Origin: Selenomonas sp. | GTDB taxonomy: Bacteria > Bacillota > Negativicutes > Selenomonadales > Selenomonadaceae | Reading direction: 5' to 3' | Assembly: GCF_022771645.1 (NCBI RefSeq) | Contig: NZ_JALFCU010000048.1 | Span: 1 to 8,999, forward strand | Length of the DNA: 8,999 bases | Part shown: one piece after another, positions 1 through 5,981 of the stretch | Numbering within the stretch: position 1 is the first letter of the stretch | Layout: each line of letters begins with the position of its first letter | Notes under the pieces: model-generated | Database searches by the model: none | What the model was told of the DNA's origin: nothing | The model's input: the letters and a program-made list of their open reading frames with translations, nothing else | Program-made: the position numbers and the translations under genes

Positions 1-71
1 GCCGCGAGCTTCGCGACCGTGCTCTTGCCTGCGCCGGCCGGGCCGTCGATGGCAACAACAAGCTGTTTCAA
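1..71 (-). CDS. cmk: Cytidylate kinase, N-terminal fragment (runs off window)
   Basis: Only the first 23 codons are visible; the gene continues beyond base 1. The translation begins (M)KQLVVAIDGPAGAGKSTVAK. The AIDGPAGAGKST stretch is the P-loop (Walker A) in the form typical of bacterial CMP/dCMP kinase, which makes CDP/dCDP from CMP/dCMP and ATP in the cytoplasm. The start is TTG at 71-69, chosen because a strong GGAGGG ribosome site (83-78) lies 6 bases upstream and the family's N-terminus begins just before the P-loop. It is the gene after rplS but is separated from it by a hairpin terminator. No promoter is visible in the short gap, so it may depend on readthrough. Other P-loop kinases are less likely because the IDGPAGAGKSTVAK wording is characteristic of Cmk. 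Confidence 0.85.
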   Translation of the reverse strand, partial: MKQLVVAIDGPAGAGKSTVAKLA

Positions 72-102
72 GAGAATCCCTCCAAGTGCATTTTTTTACA
101 AG

Positions 103-128
103 AAAAAGGGGCTGCACATGGCAGCCCC
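103..128 (-). terminator. Rho-independent terminator after rplS
   Basis: Read on the minus strand, an 8-bp perfect GC-rich stem (GGGGCTGC with GCAGCCCC, 128-121 and 115-108) closes a 5-base loop and is followed at once by TTTTTC (107-102). It starts about 11 bases after the rplS stop codon. It lies only about 30 bases before the cmk start, so it should either end the rplS transcript or reduce how much of it continues into cmk. Confidence 0.85.
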
Positions 129-138
129 CGGCTGGATT

Positions 139-480
139 TCAGCGCTTCTCGCGAATACGAGCAGCCTTGCCCGTGAGATTGCGGAGATAGTAGAGCTTCG
201 CACGGCGCACAACGCCCTTGCGCACGACATCAATCTTGTCGATGCGCGGGGAATGCACCGGGAACGTACGCTCAACGCCGACGCCGTACGAAATGCGGCG
301 GACGGTGAACGTCTCGCGGACGCCCTTGCCCTGACGAGCGATGACGACGCCCTCGAACATCTGGATACGCTCGCGCGTGCCTTCGACGATCTTCGCATGG
401 ACGCGGACCGTGTCGCCAGGTGCGAACGCAGGGATGTCGCTCTTGAGCTGCTCTTTTTCCAAAGCCTCGATGATGTTCAT
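139..480 (-). CDS. rplS: 50S ribosomal protein L19
   Basis: A complete 113-residue protein, the usual length for bacterial L19 (about 115). It begins MNIIEALEKEQLK and carries the family core PAFAPGDTVRVHAKIVEGTRERIQ and FEGVVIARQGKGVRETFTVRRISYGVGVERTFP, and ends in the basic tail typical of L19 (LYYLRNLTGKAARIREKR). L19 is a large-subunit protein at the 30S-50S interface. The ATG at 480 is preceded by a near-perfect AGGAGG site 7 bases upstream. The gene has its own promoter (561-589), a leader of about 75 bases, and a terminator directly downstream. It therefore looks monocistronic or nearly so, not embedded in the rimM-trmD operon common elsewhere. No anomalies are seen in the reading frame. 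Confidence 0.97.
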   Translation of the reverse strand: MNIIEALEKEQLKSDIPAFAPGDTVRVHAKIVEGTRERIQMFEGVVIARQGKGVRETFTVRRISYGVGVERTFPVHSPRIDKIDVVRKGVVRRAKLYYLRNLTGKAARIREKR

Positions 481-554
481 TCTGTTTCCTCCTTGCTGCT
501 GGCGTTCGTGGCGAAAGCTATCATCTCATTTTCGTCCAGAGGACCGCCCAGTAC
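481..554 (-). promoter_or_regulatory. rplS 5' leader, possible L19 autoregulatory structure
   Basis: The predicted rplS transcript starts near 554 and has a leader of about 75 bases. The leader can fold: GTCC-TCT-GGAC (544-534) makes a small hairpin, and outer bases 551-545 pair with 504-499 (CTGG(G)CG with CGCCAG, one bulge), giving a compact domain just before the AGGAGG site. Firmicutes are known to carry an L19 leader RNA through which L19 represses its own synthesis. Whether this one matches that family's consensus I cannot tell without a covariance search. The pairing is seen; the regulatory role is inference. Confidence 0.35.
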
Positions 555-560
555 ATCGGG

Positions 561-589
561 AGTATATCATAAAGGCCGCACGCATGCAA
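561..589 (-). promoter_or_regulatory. Promoter of rplS
   Basis: Minus-strand reading gives TTGCAT (589-584), a 17-base spacer, then TATACT (566-561). The -10 is preceded by TGA, making an extended -10 (TGNTATACT). The spacing is optimal for sigma-A and the site is the only good promoter between the aspS stop and rplS. The -35 is weak, and the extended -10 may compensate. Confidence 0.7.
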
Positions 590-615
590 GTCATTTTTTC
601 TGCACGCGCGAAAAT

Positions 616-2415
616 TTATTCGTTTTCCTTCTTCTTCGCGACGGCCGTGCGGATGGAAAGCTCGCGCAGCTGCTTCGCGTCGACTTCCGACGGCGCATTG
701 CTCATGACGTCGCGCGCGCTCTGGTTCTTCGGGAACGCGATGACGTCGCGGATGCTGTCGCGCTTCGCCATGAGCATGACGAGGCGGTCGAGGCCGAACG
801 CGAGGCCGCCGTGCGGCGGCGTGCCGTACTGGAATGCATCCATCATGAAGCCGAACTTCGCATGCGCCTGCTCCGGCGTGAGGCCAAGCGACTCGAAGAC
901 TTTTTCCTGCAAATCAGCGTTGTAGATACGGAGCGAGCCGCCGCCGATCTCGACGCCGTTCAGCACCATGTCGTACGCGTTCGCCTTGACGCGGCCCGGG
1001 TCGGTCTTCAGGTACTCGATGTCTTCGTCACGCGGCGCCGTGAACGGGTGATGCATCGCCTTCCAGCGCTGCTCCTCGTCGCTCCACTCGTACATCGGGA
1101 AGTCGACGACCCAGAGGAAGCGCAGCGCATCCGGGTCGATGAGCCCACGCTCCTTGCCCATCTCGAGGCGGAGCTGGCCGAGCGCCGTGTCGACGACGAG
1201 GCGCTTGTCGGCGACGACGAGCAGCAGATCGCCCGTCTTCGCGCCCGTGGCCTCGGCGATTTTCGCGAACGTCACATCGTCGTAGAATTTCTTGAACGGG
1301 CTCTTGATGCCCTCTTCGGCGTACTGGATCCACGCGAGGCCTTTCGCGCCGTAGATCTGCACGAATTTCACGAGGTCGTCGAGGCGGCGGCGCGGGATGT
1401 CGGCGTAGCCGTCGACCTTGATGCACTTGACCATGCCGCCGGATTCGAGCACGGCGTTGAAGACTTTGAACGACGAGCCTTTCACGTATTCGCTGATGTC
1501 CATGAGCGGCATATCGAAGCGCAAGTCCGGCTTGTCAGAGCCGTACTTGTCCATGGCCGTATCCCATTCCATGCGCTCGAACGGCGCCTTGATATCGCGG
1601 CCGATGGCCTTCTCGAACAGCTCGTGAATCATGCTTTCCATGAGCGTCAGGATCTGCTCCTGGTTCATGAAGCTCATTTCGATATCGAGCTGCGTGAACT
1701 CTGGCTGGCGGTCGGCGCGGAGGTCCTCGTCGCGGAAGCAGCGGACGATCTGGAAATATTTTTCAAAGCCCGCGACCTGGAGAATCTGCTTGAAAATCTG
1801 CGGCGACTGCGGCAGCGCGTAGAACTCGCCCGGATTGACGCGGCTCGGCACGAGGAAGTCGCGTGCGCCTTCCGGCGTGCTCTTGCAGAGCATCGGCGTC
1901 TCGATTTCGAGGAAGCCGTTGCGGTCGAAGAAATCGCGCATGATCTTCGCGACGCGGTGGCGCAGGATGATATTTTTCTGCATTTCGGGGCGGCGCAGGT
2001 CGAGGTAACGGTAGCGCAGGCGCACCTTTTCGTCGACGTCGACATTGTCCTGGATGTAGAACGGCGGCGTCTTCGCCTTGTTGAGGATGCGGAGCTCCGT
2101 GCAGACGACTTCAATCTCGCCCGTGTCGATGTTCGCGTTGACGGTCTCCTCGCTGCGCGCGCGGACGTTGCCGCGCACGGCGATGCAGAACTCATTGCGG
2201 AGCGACTCCGCCTTGTGGAACGTGCCCTCGTTCATGGCCGCCTCGTCGAAGACGACCTGCACGAAGCCGGAGCGGTCGCGCATGTCGACGAAGATGAGTC
2301 CGCCATGATCGCGGCGGCGCGACACCCAGCCGCAGAGGACGACTTCCGTCCCGACGTCCGCTTTGCGCAAATCACCACAATGATGGTCGCGCTTCATGCC
2401 TTGTAATGTTTCCAT
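616..2415 (-). CDS. aspS: Aspartyl-tRNA synthetase (bacterial type)
   Basis: A complete 599-residue class II synthetase that charges tRNA(Asp) with aspartate in the cytoplasm; bacterial AspRS is usually about 590 residues. The N-terminal OB-fold anticodon domain (about 1-110) contains GWVSRRRDHGGLIFVDMRDRSG (29-50). The catalytic core shows the flipping-loop region STPEGARDFLVPSR (179-192), motif 2 FRDEDLRADRQPEFTQLD (227-244) and motif 3 GLAFGLDRLVML (537-548). The bacterial GAD insertion lies at roughly 290-420. The ATG at 2415 has a GAGGTG ribosome site about 10 bases upstream. Residue 37 is His in the RRRDHG motif where discriminating enzymes usually have Leu. This suggests a non-discriminating enzyme that also makes Asp-tRNA(Asn) for GatCAB (inference). 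It follows hisS as in many Firmicutes, but with 230 bases of spacer that hold structured element A. No terminator is obvious after its stop. Confidence 0.97.
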   Translation of the reverse strand: METLQGMKRDHHCGDLRKADVGTEVVLCGWVSRRRDHGGLIFVDMRDRSGFVQVVFDEAAMNEGTFHKAESLRNEFCIAVRGNVRARSEETVNANIDTGEIEVVCTELRILNKAKTPPFYIQDNVDVDEKVRLRYRYLDLRRPEMQKNIILRHRVAKIMRDFFDRNGFLEIETPMLCKSTPEGARDFLVPSRVNPGEFYALPQSPQIFKQILQVAGFEKYFQIVRCFRDEDLRADRQPEFTQLDIEMSFMNQEQILTLMESMIHELFEKAIGRDIKAPFERMEWDTAMDKYGSDKPDLRFDMPLMDISEYVKGSSFKVFNAVLESGGMVKCIKVDGYADIPRRRLDDLVKFVQIYGAKGLAWIQYAEEGIKSPFKKFYDDVTFAKIAEATGAKTGDLLLVVADKRLVVDTALGQLRLEMGKERGLIDPDALRFLWVVDFPMYEWSDEEQRWKAMHHPFTAPRDEDIEYLKTDPGRVKANAYDMVLNGVEIGGGSLRIYNADLQEKVFESLGLTPEQAHAKFGFMMDAFQYGTPPHGGLAFGLDRLVMLMAKRDSIRDVIAFPKNQSARDVMSNAPSEVDAKQLRELSIRTAVAKKKENE

Positions 2416-2483
2416 GGATGTATATCACCTCAAAAAAATATAATGCATAAACTATAGAAGCTCGCGGACATAGGCGTTCGCGC
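2416..2483 (-). promoter_or_regulatory. AT-rich aspS upstream region, possible weak promoter
   Basis: Between element A and aspS lies an AT-rich stretch. On the minus strand it holds -10-like hexamers TATAGT (2456-2451) and TATATT (2442-2437), then the aspS ribosome site GAGGTG. No hexamer resembling TTGACA lies 16-18 bases upstream of either, so aspS may depend mainly on readthrough from fur-hemZ-hisS through element A, or on a weak start here. Confidence 0.25.
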
Positions 2484-2646
2484 GCAGTCCGGCGGGTGCT
2501 TCCAACGGAAACAACGCTGCTTCGAACTTGATAGGCCGTGAAACGCAGTTTTTTGCGTACAAGTTGTTTGTATGTGCAACGCAGGAACGACCTACCGTCC
2601 GAACAGCTAAAAGTTTCCTTTTGAAAGCCCCCGCCTTCCCGAAGTT
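2484..2646 (-). repeat. Structured intergenic repeat, copy A (candidate RNA element)
   Basis: This imperfect palindrome fills most of the hisS-aspS gap and shares both arms with copy B near 8350. The left arm contains GGCGGG then GCTTCC (2491-2503); the right arm contains GAAAG then CCCGCC and TTCCCGAAGTTTA (2623-2648). Helices by plus coordinates: 2491-2496/2630-2635, 2499-2503/2623-2627, 2504-2512/2613-2621 (one mismatch), a fixed internal loop AAC (2513-2515) against TAAAA (2608-2612), then 2516-2519/2604-2607. Copy A extends further with 2521-2527/2597-2603, 2530-2538/2588-2596 and an apical hairpin 2553-2556/2576-2579 with 2558-2562/2568-2572. Imperfect pairs mostly become G-U on the minus strand, so the minus-strand RNA is the better folder. 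It has no U-tract and no T-box signature. Function is unknown; it may be a 3' UTR or intercistronic RNA element, or a REP-like mobile repeat. Confidence 0.6.
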
Positions 2647-3899
2647 TAAGATTGGATCGCGGCGACGACGTCTTCCATCTTGATGCTTTGCTGCTCACTC
2701 TTCTCCATGTCCTTGAGCTGGACGATGCCGTTTGCTACTTCGTCTTCGCCGAGGATGAGGGCGTAGCGGGCGTGGTGTTTGTTCGCCTGCTTCATCTGCG
2801 CCTTCATGCTGCGGCCGGCGTAATCCATGTTCGCCGTGAGGCCGGCGCGGCGGCAGGTGGTGAGCAGGCGGAACGCGGTCGCCTGGGCGGCGTCGCCGAG
2901 GGCGACGATGAAAGCGTCGGTCGTCTCTTTGGCGGCGGGCAGGAGTTCCTGCTGCTTCAGAGCGAGGAGCACGCGCTCGAGACCGGTCGCGAAGCCGACG
3001 GCCGGCGTAGGCTTGCCTCCGATTTCCTCGATGAGGCCGTCGTAGCGGCCGCCGCCGGCGACGGCGCTCTGCGCACCGAGCGGCGCGTATTTGATTTCGA
3101 ACGCCGTCTTCGTGTAGTAGTCGAGGCCGCGCACGAGGCGCGGGTCGAGCGTGAACGAAACGCCAGCTTCCGTGAGGTACGCCTGCACTTTCGCGAAATG
3201 CTCTTTGCACTCGTCGCAGAGGCAGTCCGTGATGTTCGGCGCGCCCGCTAGGAAGGGTTTATCCGCGTCGACTTTGCAGTCGAGGATGCGGAGCGGCGCA
3301 CGCTCGAAGCGGCTCTTGCAGTCATCGCAGAGCTCGCCCAAGTGCGGGCGGAAATAGTCCTGGAGCGCCTTGCGGTACGCCGGGCGGCACTTCGGGCAGC
3401 CGACGGAGTTCAGGCTGAGCGAGAGATCACGCAGGCCGAGCGACTGCAAAAAGTCGATGGCGACGAGGATGACCTCGGCGTCGACGGCGGGATTTTCTTC
3501 ACCGAGCGCCTCGATGCCGAACTGGTGGAACTCGCGCATGCGGCCGGCCTGCGGGCGGTCGTAGCGGAACATCGAGCCGATGTAAAAGAGTTTCACGAGG
3601 CTCTGGTCGCCGTAAAGCTTGTTCTCGAGATACGCGCGCACGGCCGAGGCCGTGTTCTCGGGGCGCAGCGTGATGCTGCGGCCGCCGCGGTCTTCGAACG
3701 TGTACATTTCCTTGTCGACGACGTCCGTGCCCTCGCCGATGCCGCGGTGGAACAGCTCCGTATGCTCGAACATCGGCGTGCGGAGCTCTTCATAGCCGTA
3801 GCGGCGGCAGAGGTCACGGATCGTGCCCTCGACATAATTCCACGCGTGGGCTTCGCCCGGCAGGATGTCATGCGTGCCGCGCGGTGCTTTTGTCAACAT
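2646..3899 (-). CDS. hisS: Histidyl-tRNA synthetase
   Basis: A complete 417-residue class II synthetase that charges tRNA(His); bacterial HisRS is typically 420-430. Visible motifs: RGTHDILPGE (7-16); TLRPENTASAVRAYLE (77-92); motif 2 FYIGSMFRYDRPQAGRMREFHQ (105-126); HisA motif LVRGLDYYTKTAFE (255-268); AVAGGGRYDGL (279-289); motif 3 GFATGLERVLLAL (302-314). The C-terminal anticodon domain occupies about 325-415. The insertion domain has cysteine pairs (C168/C171, C191/C194, C226-C231), a pattern I recall from clostridial-type HisRS that could bind metal (inference). The ATG at 3899 overlaps the hemZ stop as ATGTTGA, and AGGGA lies about 6 bases upstream inside hemZ, so translation is likely coupled. 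The stop codon (2648-2646) falls at the edge of structured element A. Confidence 0.97.
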   Translation of the reverse strand: MLTKAPRGTHDILPGEAHAWNYVEGTIRDLCRRYGYEELRTPMFEHTELFHRGIGEGTDVVDKEMYTFEDRGGRSITLRPENTASAVRAYLENKLYGDQSLVKLFYIGSMFRYDRPQAGRMREFHQFGIEALGEENPAVDAEVILVAIDFLQSLGLRDLSLSLNSVGCPKCRPAYRKALQDYFRPHLGELCDDCKSRFERAPLRILDCKVDADKPFLAGAPNITDCLCDECKEHFAKVQAYLTEAGVSFTLDPRLVRGLDYYTKTAFEIKYAPLGAQSAVAGGGRYDGLIEEIGGKPTPAVGFATGLERVLLALKQQELLPAAKETTDAFIVALGDAAQATAFRLLTTCRRAGLTANMDYAGRSMKAQMKQANKHHARYALILGEDEVANGIVQLKDMEKSEQQSIKMEDVVAAIQS

Positions 3900-5425
3900 G
3901 GGATTCCCTCATTTCCATAAATCGAGGCGAGCAGCTGCGCCCGTTTCTCGATGTAAATATCAATGTCACGCAGATACGTCTTCAGGTCCTTCGCGTTGAA
4001 CGCGGAGTGCAGGCAATGATGCCGGTGGTCGACGCATTTCGTCGCCGCCGCGCCGCCGATGCCGAGGATCGTCTGGTGCTCCTCCATGATCTGGATGTTG
4101 TACATCCCCTCCGCGCCTGGGCGGCAGCAGCCGATGTTCTCGAGGTCGCCAGCCATGTAGCCTTGGCGGTACAGGTAATACGGTTGCATGCCGGCCGCTT
4201 TCACGGCCGCCTGCGCGATCTCGGACATGCGCCGCGTCGTGTCGCTCGATGGCAAATCGACATGGCGCTCTTCCATGAGCTTCTGCAGGCGCGAGCCGCG
4301 CTTGATGGCGAGCGCATGGAGCGTGATGTCGTCGGGCGCGAGCGCGACGATCTTCGCCATCGTGTCAGCGACGTCCGCCGCCGTCTCGCCGGGGAGGCCC
4401 AATATCACATCCATGTTGATGTGCGGGATGCCGGCATCGCGCAGCGCGTGGAACATCGTCACGACTTCTTCGGGCGTATGGCGGCGGCCGATGAGGTCGA
4501 GCGTTTTTTGCTGCATCGTCTGCGGGTTCACGCTGACGCGCGTGACGCCGAGGCGCTGCATGGCCGCGATCTTCGTCTCCGACATGCTGTCGGGGCGGCC
4601 GGCCTCGACGGTGAATTCGACGAGGCCTTTGTGCCAGAACGCATCGTGCACCATCGTCAGCATCGCGTCGAAAAACGCGTCCGGCAGGCTCGTCGGCGTG
4701 CCGCCGCCGACGTAGATGTTTTGCACGCGGAAGCCGTACTGCGCGACAAGCGCTTGCACAGCGCGCAAATCCTTTTCGAACACCGTCATGAACTTGCGCA
4801 GCATCTTTTCTCCCGGCAGCACGTTCGACGGGAACGAGCAGTAGAGGCAGCGCGTCAAACAAAACGGAATGCCGACGTAGATGCTGACGGTCTTTTCGTC
4901 TGACGTCTCGAGGAACGGCACTTGGCGGAACGCCATCGGCACGATGAGTTCGGCTTTTTCGCGGCTGCATGCGTAGTCCGTCTGCAACCGCGTGATGATA
5001 GCCGCCGCCTCCATGCCGCTGCGCCGCCAACGGTGCACGAGCTTCGTCGGCCGCACGCCGTGGAGGATGCCCCATGGCGCAGGCTCGATGCCGTCATGCG
5101 CAGAAAAGTGCGCGAGGAACAAGCGGTAAAGCATCAGCTTCCAGAGACGGTGACAGGCGGCGGACGGCGTTTCATCCGCCGCGCCTGTCCCCTGCTCCGC
5201 ATACTGCTCGCACGTGCCGTCGGGGCGGAACGCGTAGAGTCGCGTCTCGGCGCGCACGTGCCCCGCCGCATCCGGCGCGAGACGCTGGTGCACGACGGAA
5301 AGCTGCGCGTAGTCAGCATCCGCGCACGGCCCGGCGACCGCGATGCGGAAGAGGCGCACGACTTCTTTTGTGATCTTGACAACGACTTCCTGATGGTCGT
5401 TGATCGTCAGCGTTTCAATCTTCAA
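3893..5425 (-). CDS. hemZ: HemZ-type radical SAM coproporphyrinogen III oxidase-like protein
   Basis: A complete 510-residue protein. The radical SAM core begins at about 178 with the 4Fe-4S motif C189-LTR-C193-LY-C196, followed by IYVGGGTPTSLP (237-248), VEAGRPDS (273-280), RVSVNPQTM (296-304) and NMDVILGLPGET (337-348). HemZ-specific features are the N-terminal extension (about 1-175) with HGVRPTKLVHR (122-132), and the C-terminal YYLYRQGYMAGDLENIGC (416-433). The family is annotated as oxygen-independent coproporphyrinogen III oxidase (oxidative decarboxylation to protoporphyrinogen IX), though many homologues lack proof of this activity. The start is TTG at 5425: upstream in frame lie only two codons before the fur stop, and the next Met is residue 137. 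The local ribosome site is weak (AGGA about 15 bases upstream), so coupling to fur is likely. It overlaps hisS by 7 bases. Confidence 0.9.
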   Translation of the reverse strand: MKIETLTINDHQEVVVKITKEVVRLFRIAVAGPCADADYAQLSVVHQRLAPDAAGHVRAETRLYAFRPDGTCEQYAEQGTGAADETPSAACHRLWKLMLYRLFLAHFSAHDGIEPAPWGILHGVRPTKLVHRWRRSGMEAAAIITRLQTDYACSREKAELIVPMAFRQVPFLETSDEKTVSIYVGIPFCLTRCLYCSFPSNVLPGEKMLRKFMTVFEKDLRAVQALVAQYGFRVQNIYVGGGTPTSLPDAFFDAMLTMVHDAFWHKGLVEFTVEAGRPDSMSETKIAAMQRLGVTRVSVNPQTMQQKTLDLIGRRHTPEEVVTMFHALRDAGIPHINMDVILGLPGETAADVADTMAKIVALAPDDITLHALAIKRGSRLQKLMEERHVDLPSSDTTRRMSEIAQAAVKAAGMQPYYLYRQGYMAGDLENIGCCRPGAEGMYNIQIMEEHQTILGIGGAAATKCVDHRHHCLHSAFNAKDLKTYLRDIDIYIEKRAQLLASIYGNEGIPC

Positions 5426-5431
5426 AGCGGT

Positions 5432-5890
5432 TTACTGGTTTCCTTTTTCCTGGCATTCCTTGCAGATGCCGAAGAATTTCACTTGATGGTCGAGCGTGCG
5501 GAAGCCCGTCTTGCGCTCGATGTCTGCCTCGAGCGTCTCGAGCAGGTCTTCGTCAAACTCCTCGACCTTGCCGCATTTCGTGCAGATGAGGTGATGATGG
5601 TGATGGCGCGTCGGATCCGTGTCGTTGACTTCGTAGCGGCTGCAGCCGTCGCCGAACTCCATCTTCTGCAAGATGCCGAGGTCGGAGAGCAGCTCGAGCG
5701 TGCGGTAGACCGTCGCGAGGCCGATTTCCGCCTTTTCCGTGCGCAGGATGTCGTGCACGTCCTCGGCCGACAGGTGTTCGCCCGGATGGTCGAGGAAAAT
5801 CTGCAAGACGATCTGCCGTTGCGGCGTCATCTTGTGCTGGCGCTCGGAAAGCCGTGCGCGCAGGTCATCCATCGTAAAAGTTTGTGACAT
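5432..5890 (-). CDS. fur: Fur-family metal-dependent repressor, probably ferric uptake regulator
   Basis: A 152-residue protein, normal for Fur. The N-terminal winged helix includes KMTPQRQIVLQIF (20-32) and the recognition region GLATVYRTLELLSDLGIL (57-74). The C-terminal dimerisation domain has DGCSRYEVND (81-90), the His run HHHHH (96-100), structural zinc pairs C103/C106 and C143/C146, and TLDHQVKFFGICKEC (132-146). Where PerR has the iron-binding Asp in GKIVDF, this protein has Glu (GKVEEF, E111), and the overall wording is closer to Bacillus Fur than to PerR or Zur. I used ATG 5890 because AAAGGGG lies 8 bases upstream; an in-frame ATG at 5926 lacks a ribosome site and falls at the expected transcript start. 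It has its own promoter and a possible operator, and heads a run with hemZ (6-base gap) and hisS. Confidence 0.88.
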   Translation of the reverse strand: MSQTFTMDDLRARLSERQHKMTPQRQIVLQIFLDHPGEHLSAEDVHDILRTEKAEIGLATVYRTLELLSDLGILQKMEFGDGCSRYEVNDTDPTRHHHHHLICTKCGKVEEFDEDLLETLEADIERKTGFRTLDHQVKFFGICKECQEKGNQ

Positions 5891-5907
5891 GAAAAAATCC
5901 CCTTTTG

Positions 5908-5926
5908 TGATTAGGATCATGATCAA
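5908..5926 (-). promoter_or_regulatory. Possible Fur box (autoregulatory operator)
   Basis: Between the fur -10 and its start codon lies TTGATCATGATCCTAATCA (minus strand, 5926-5908), which contains a perfect 10-bp palindrome GATCATGATC (5924-5915). It partly matches the hexamer logic of the Fur consensus (GATAAT repeats: GATCAT, GATCCT, then AATC). It sits at roughly +2 to +20 of the predicted transcript, where a bound repressor would block initiation. The match is imperfect, so this is a tentative operator. Confidence 0.35.
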
Positions 5927-5934
5927 ATACGCTT

Positions 5935-5963
5935 ATTATAGCAAAAGCGCGTGGGAAACACAA
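5935..5963 (-). promoter_or_regulatory. Promoter of fur-hemZ-hisS
   Basis: On the minus strand TTGTGT (5963-5958), a 17-base spacer and a perfect TATAAT (5940-5935). The -10 is preceded by TGC, giving an extended -10 (TGCTATAAT). It begins about 20 bases after the rel stop codon, and no terminator is seen between them, so rel readthrough may add to expression. Confidence 0.75.
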
Positions 5964-5981
5964 ACGGCAGGCGCAGCGCGT

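Noticed and set aside
68..91. Seven-codon frame (ATG at 91-89, TGA at 70-68) overlapping the cmk start
   Set aside because: No ribosome site of its own and too short to distinguish from chance, although its stop overlaps the TTG start.
19..2406. A 795-codon open frame on the plus strand antisense to rplS and aspS
   Set aside because: It is antisense to two certain genes, its translation is low-complexity (rich in Arg, Ala, Asp, Glu, Val), and it arises from GC-rich third codon positions on the minus strand. The same applies to long plus-strand frames at 6570-8360, 4922-5887 and 3884-4903.
2439..2444. TATAAT on the plus strand upstream of element A, as promoter for a plus-strand RNA
   Set aside because: No -35-like hexamer at 16-18 bases, and the wobble pattern favours the minus strand.
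2416..2646. T-box or other aminoacyl-tRNA-sensing leader before aspS
   Set aside because: No T-box sequence (GGTGGNACCGCG-like) and no antiterminator or terminator with a U-tract; copy B of the same element lies next to recJ and rel, which are not synthetase genes.
2372..2698. A 108-codon minus-strand frame spanning the hisS-aspS gap
   Set aside because: It overlaps both gene ends, runs through structured element A and has no recognisable protein features.
5891..5926. Upstream in-frame ATG for fur at 5926
   Set aside because: It falls at the expected transcription start, without a ribosome site; ATG 5890 has AAAGGGG at proper spacing.
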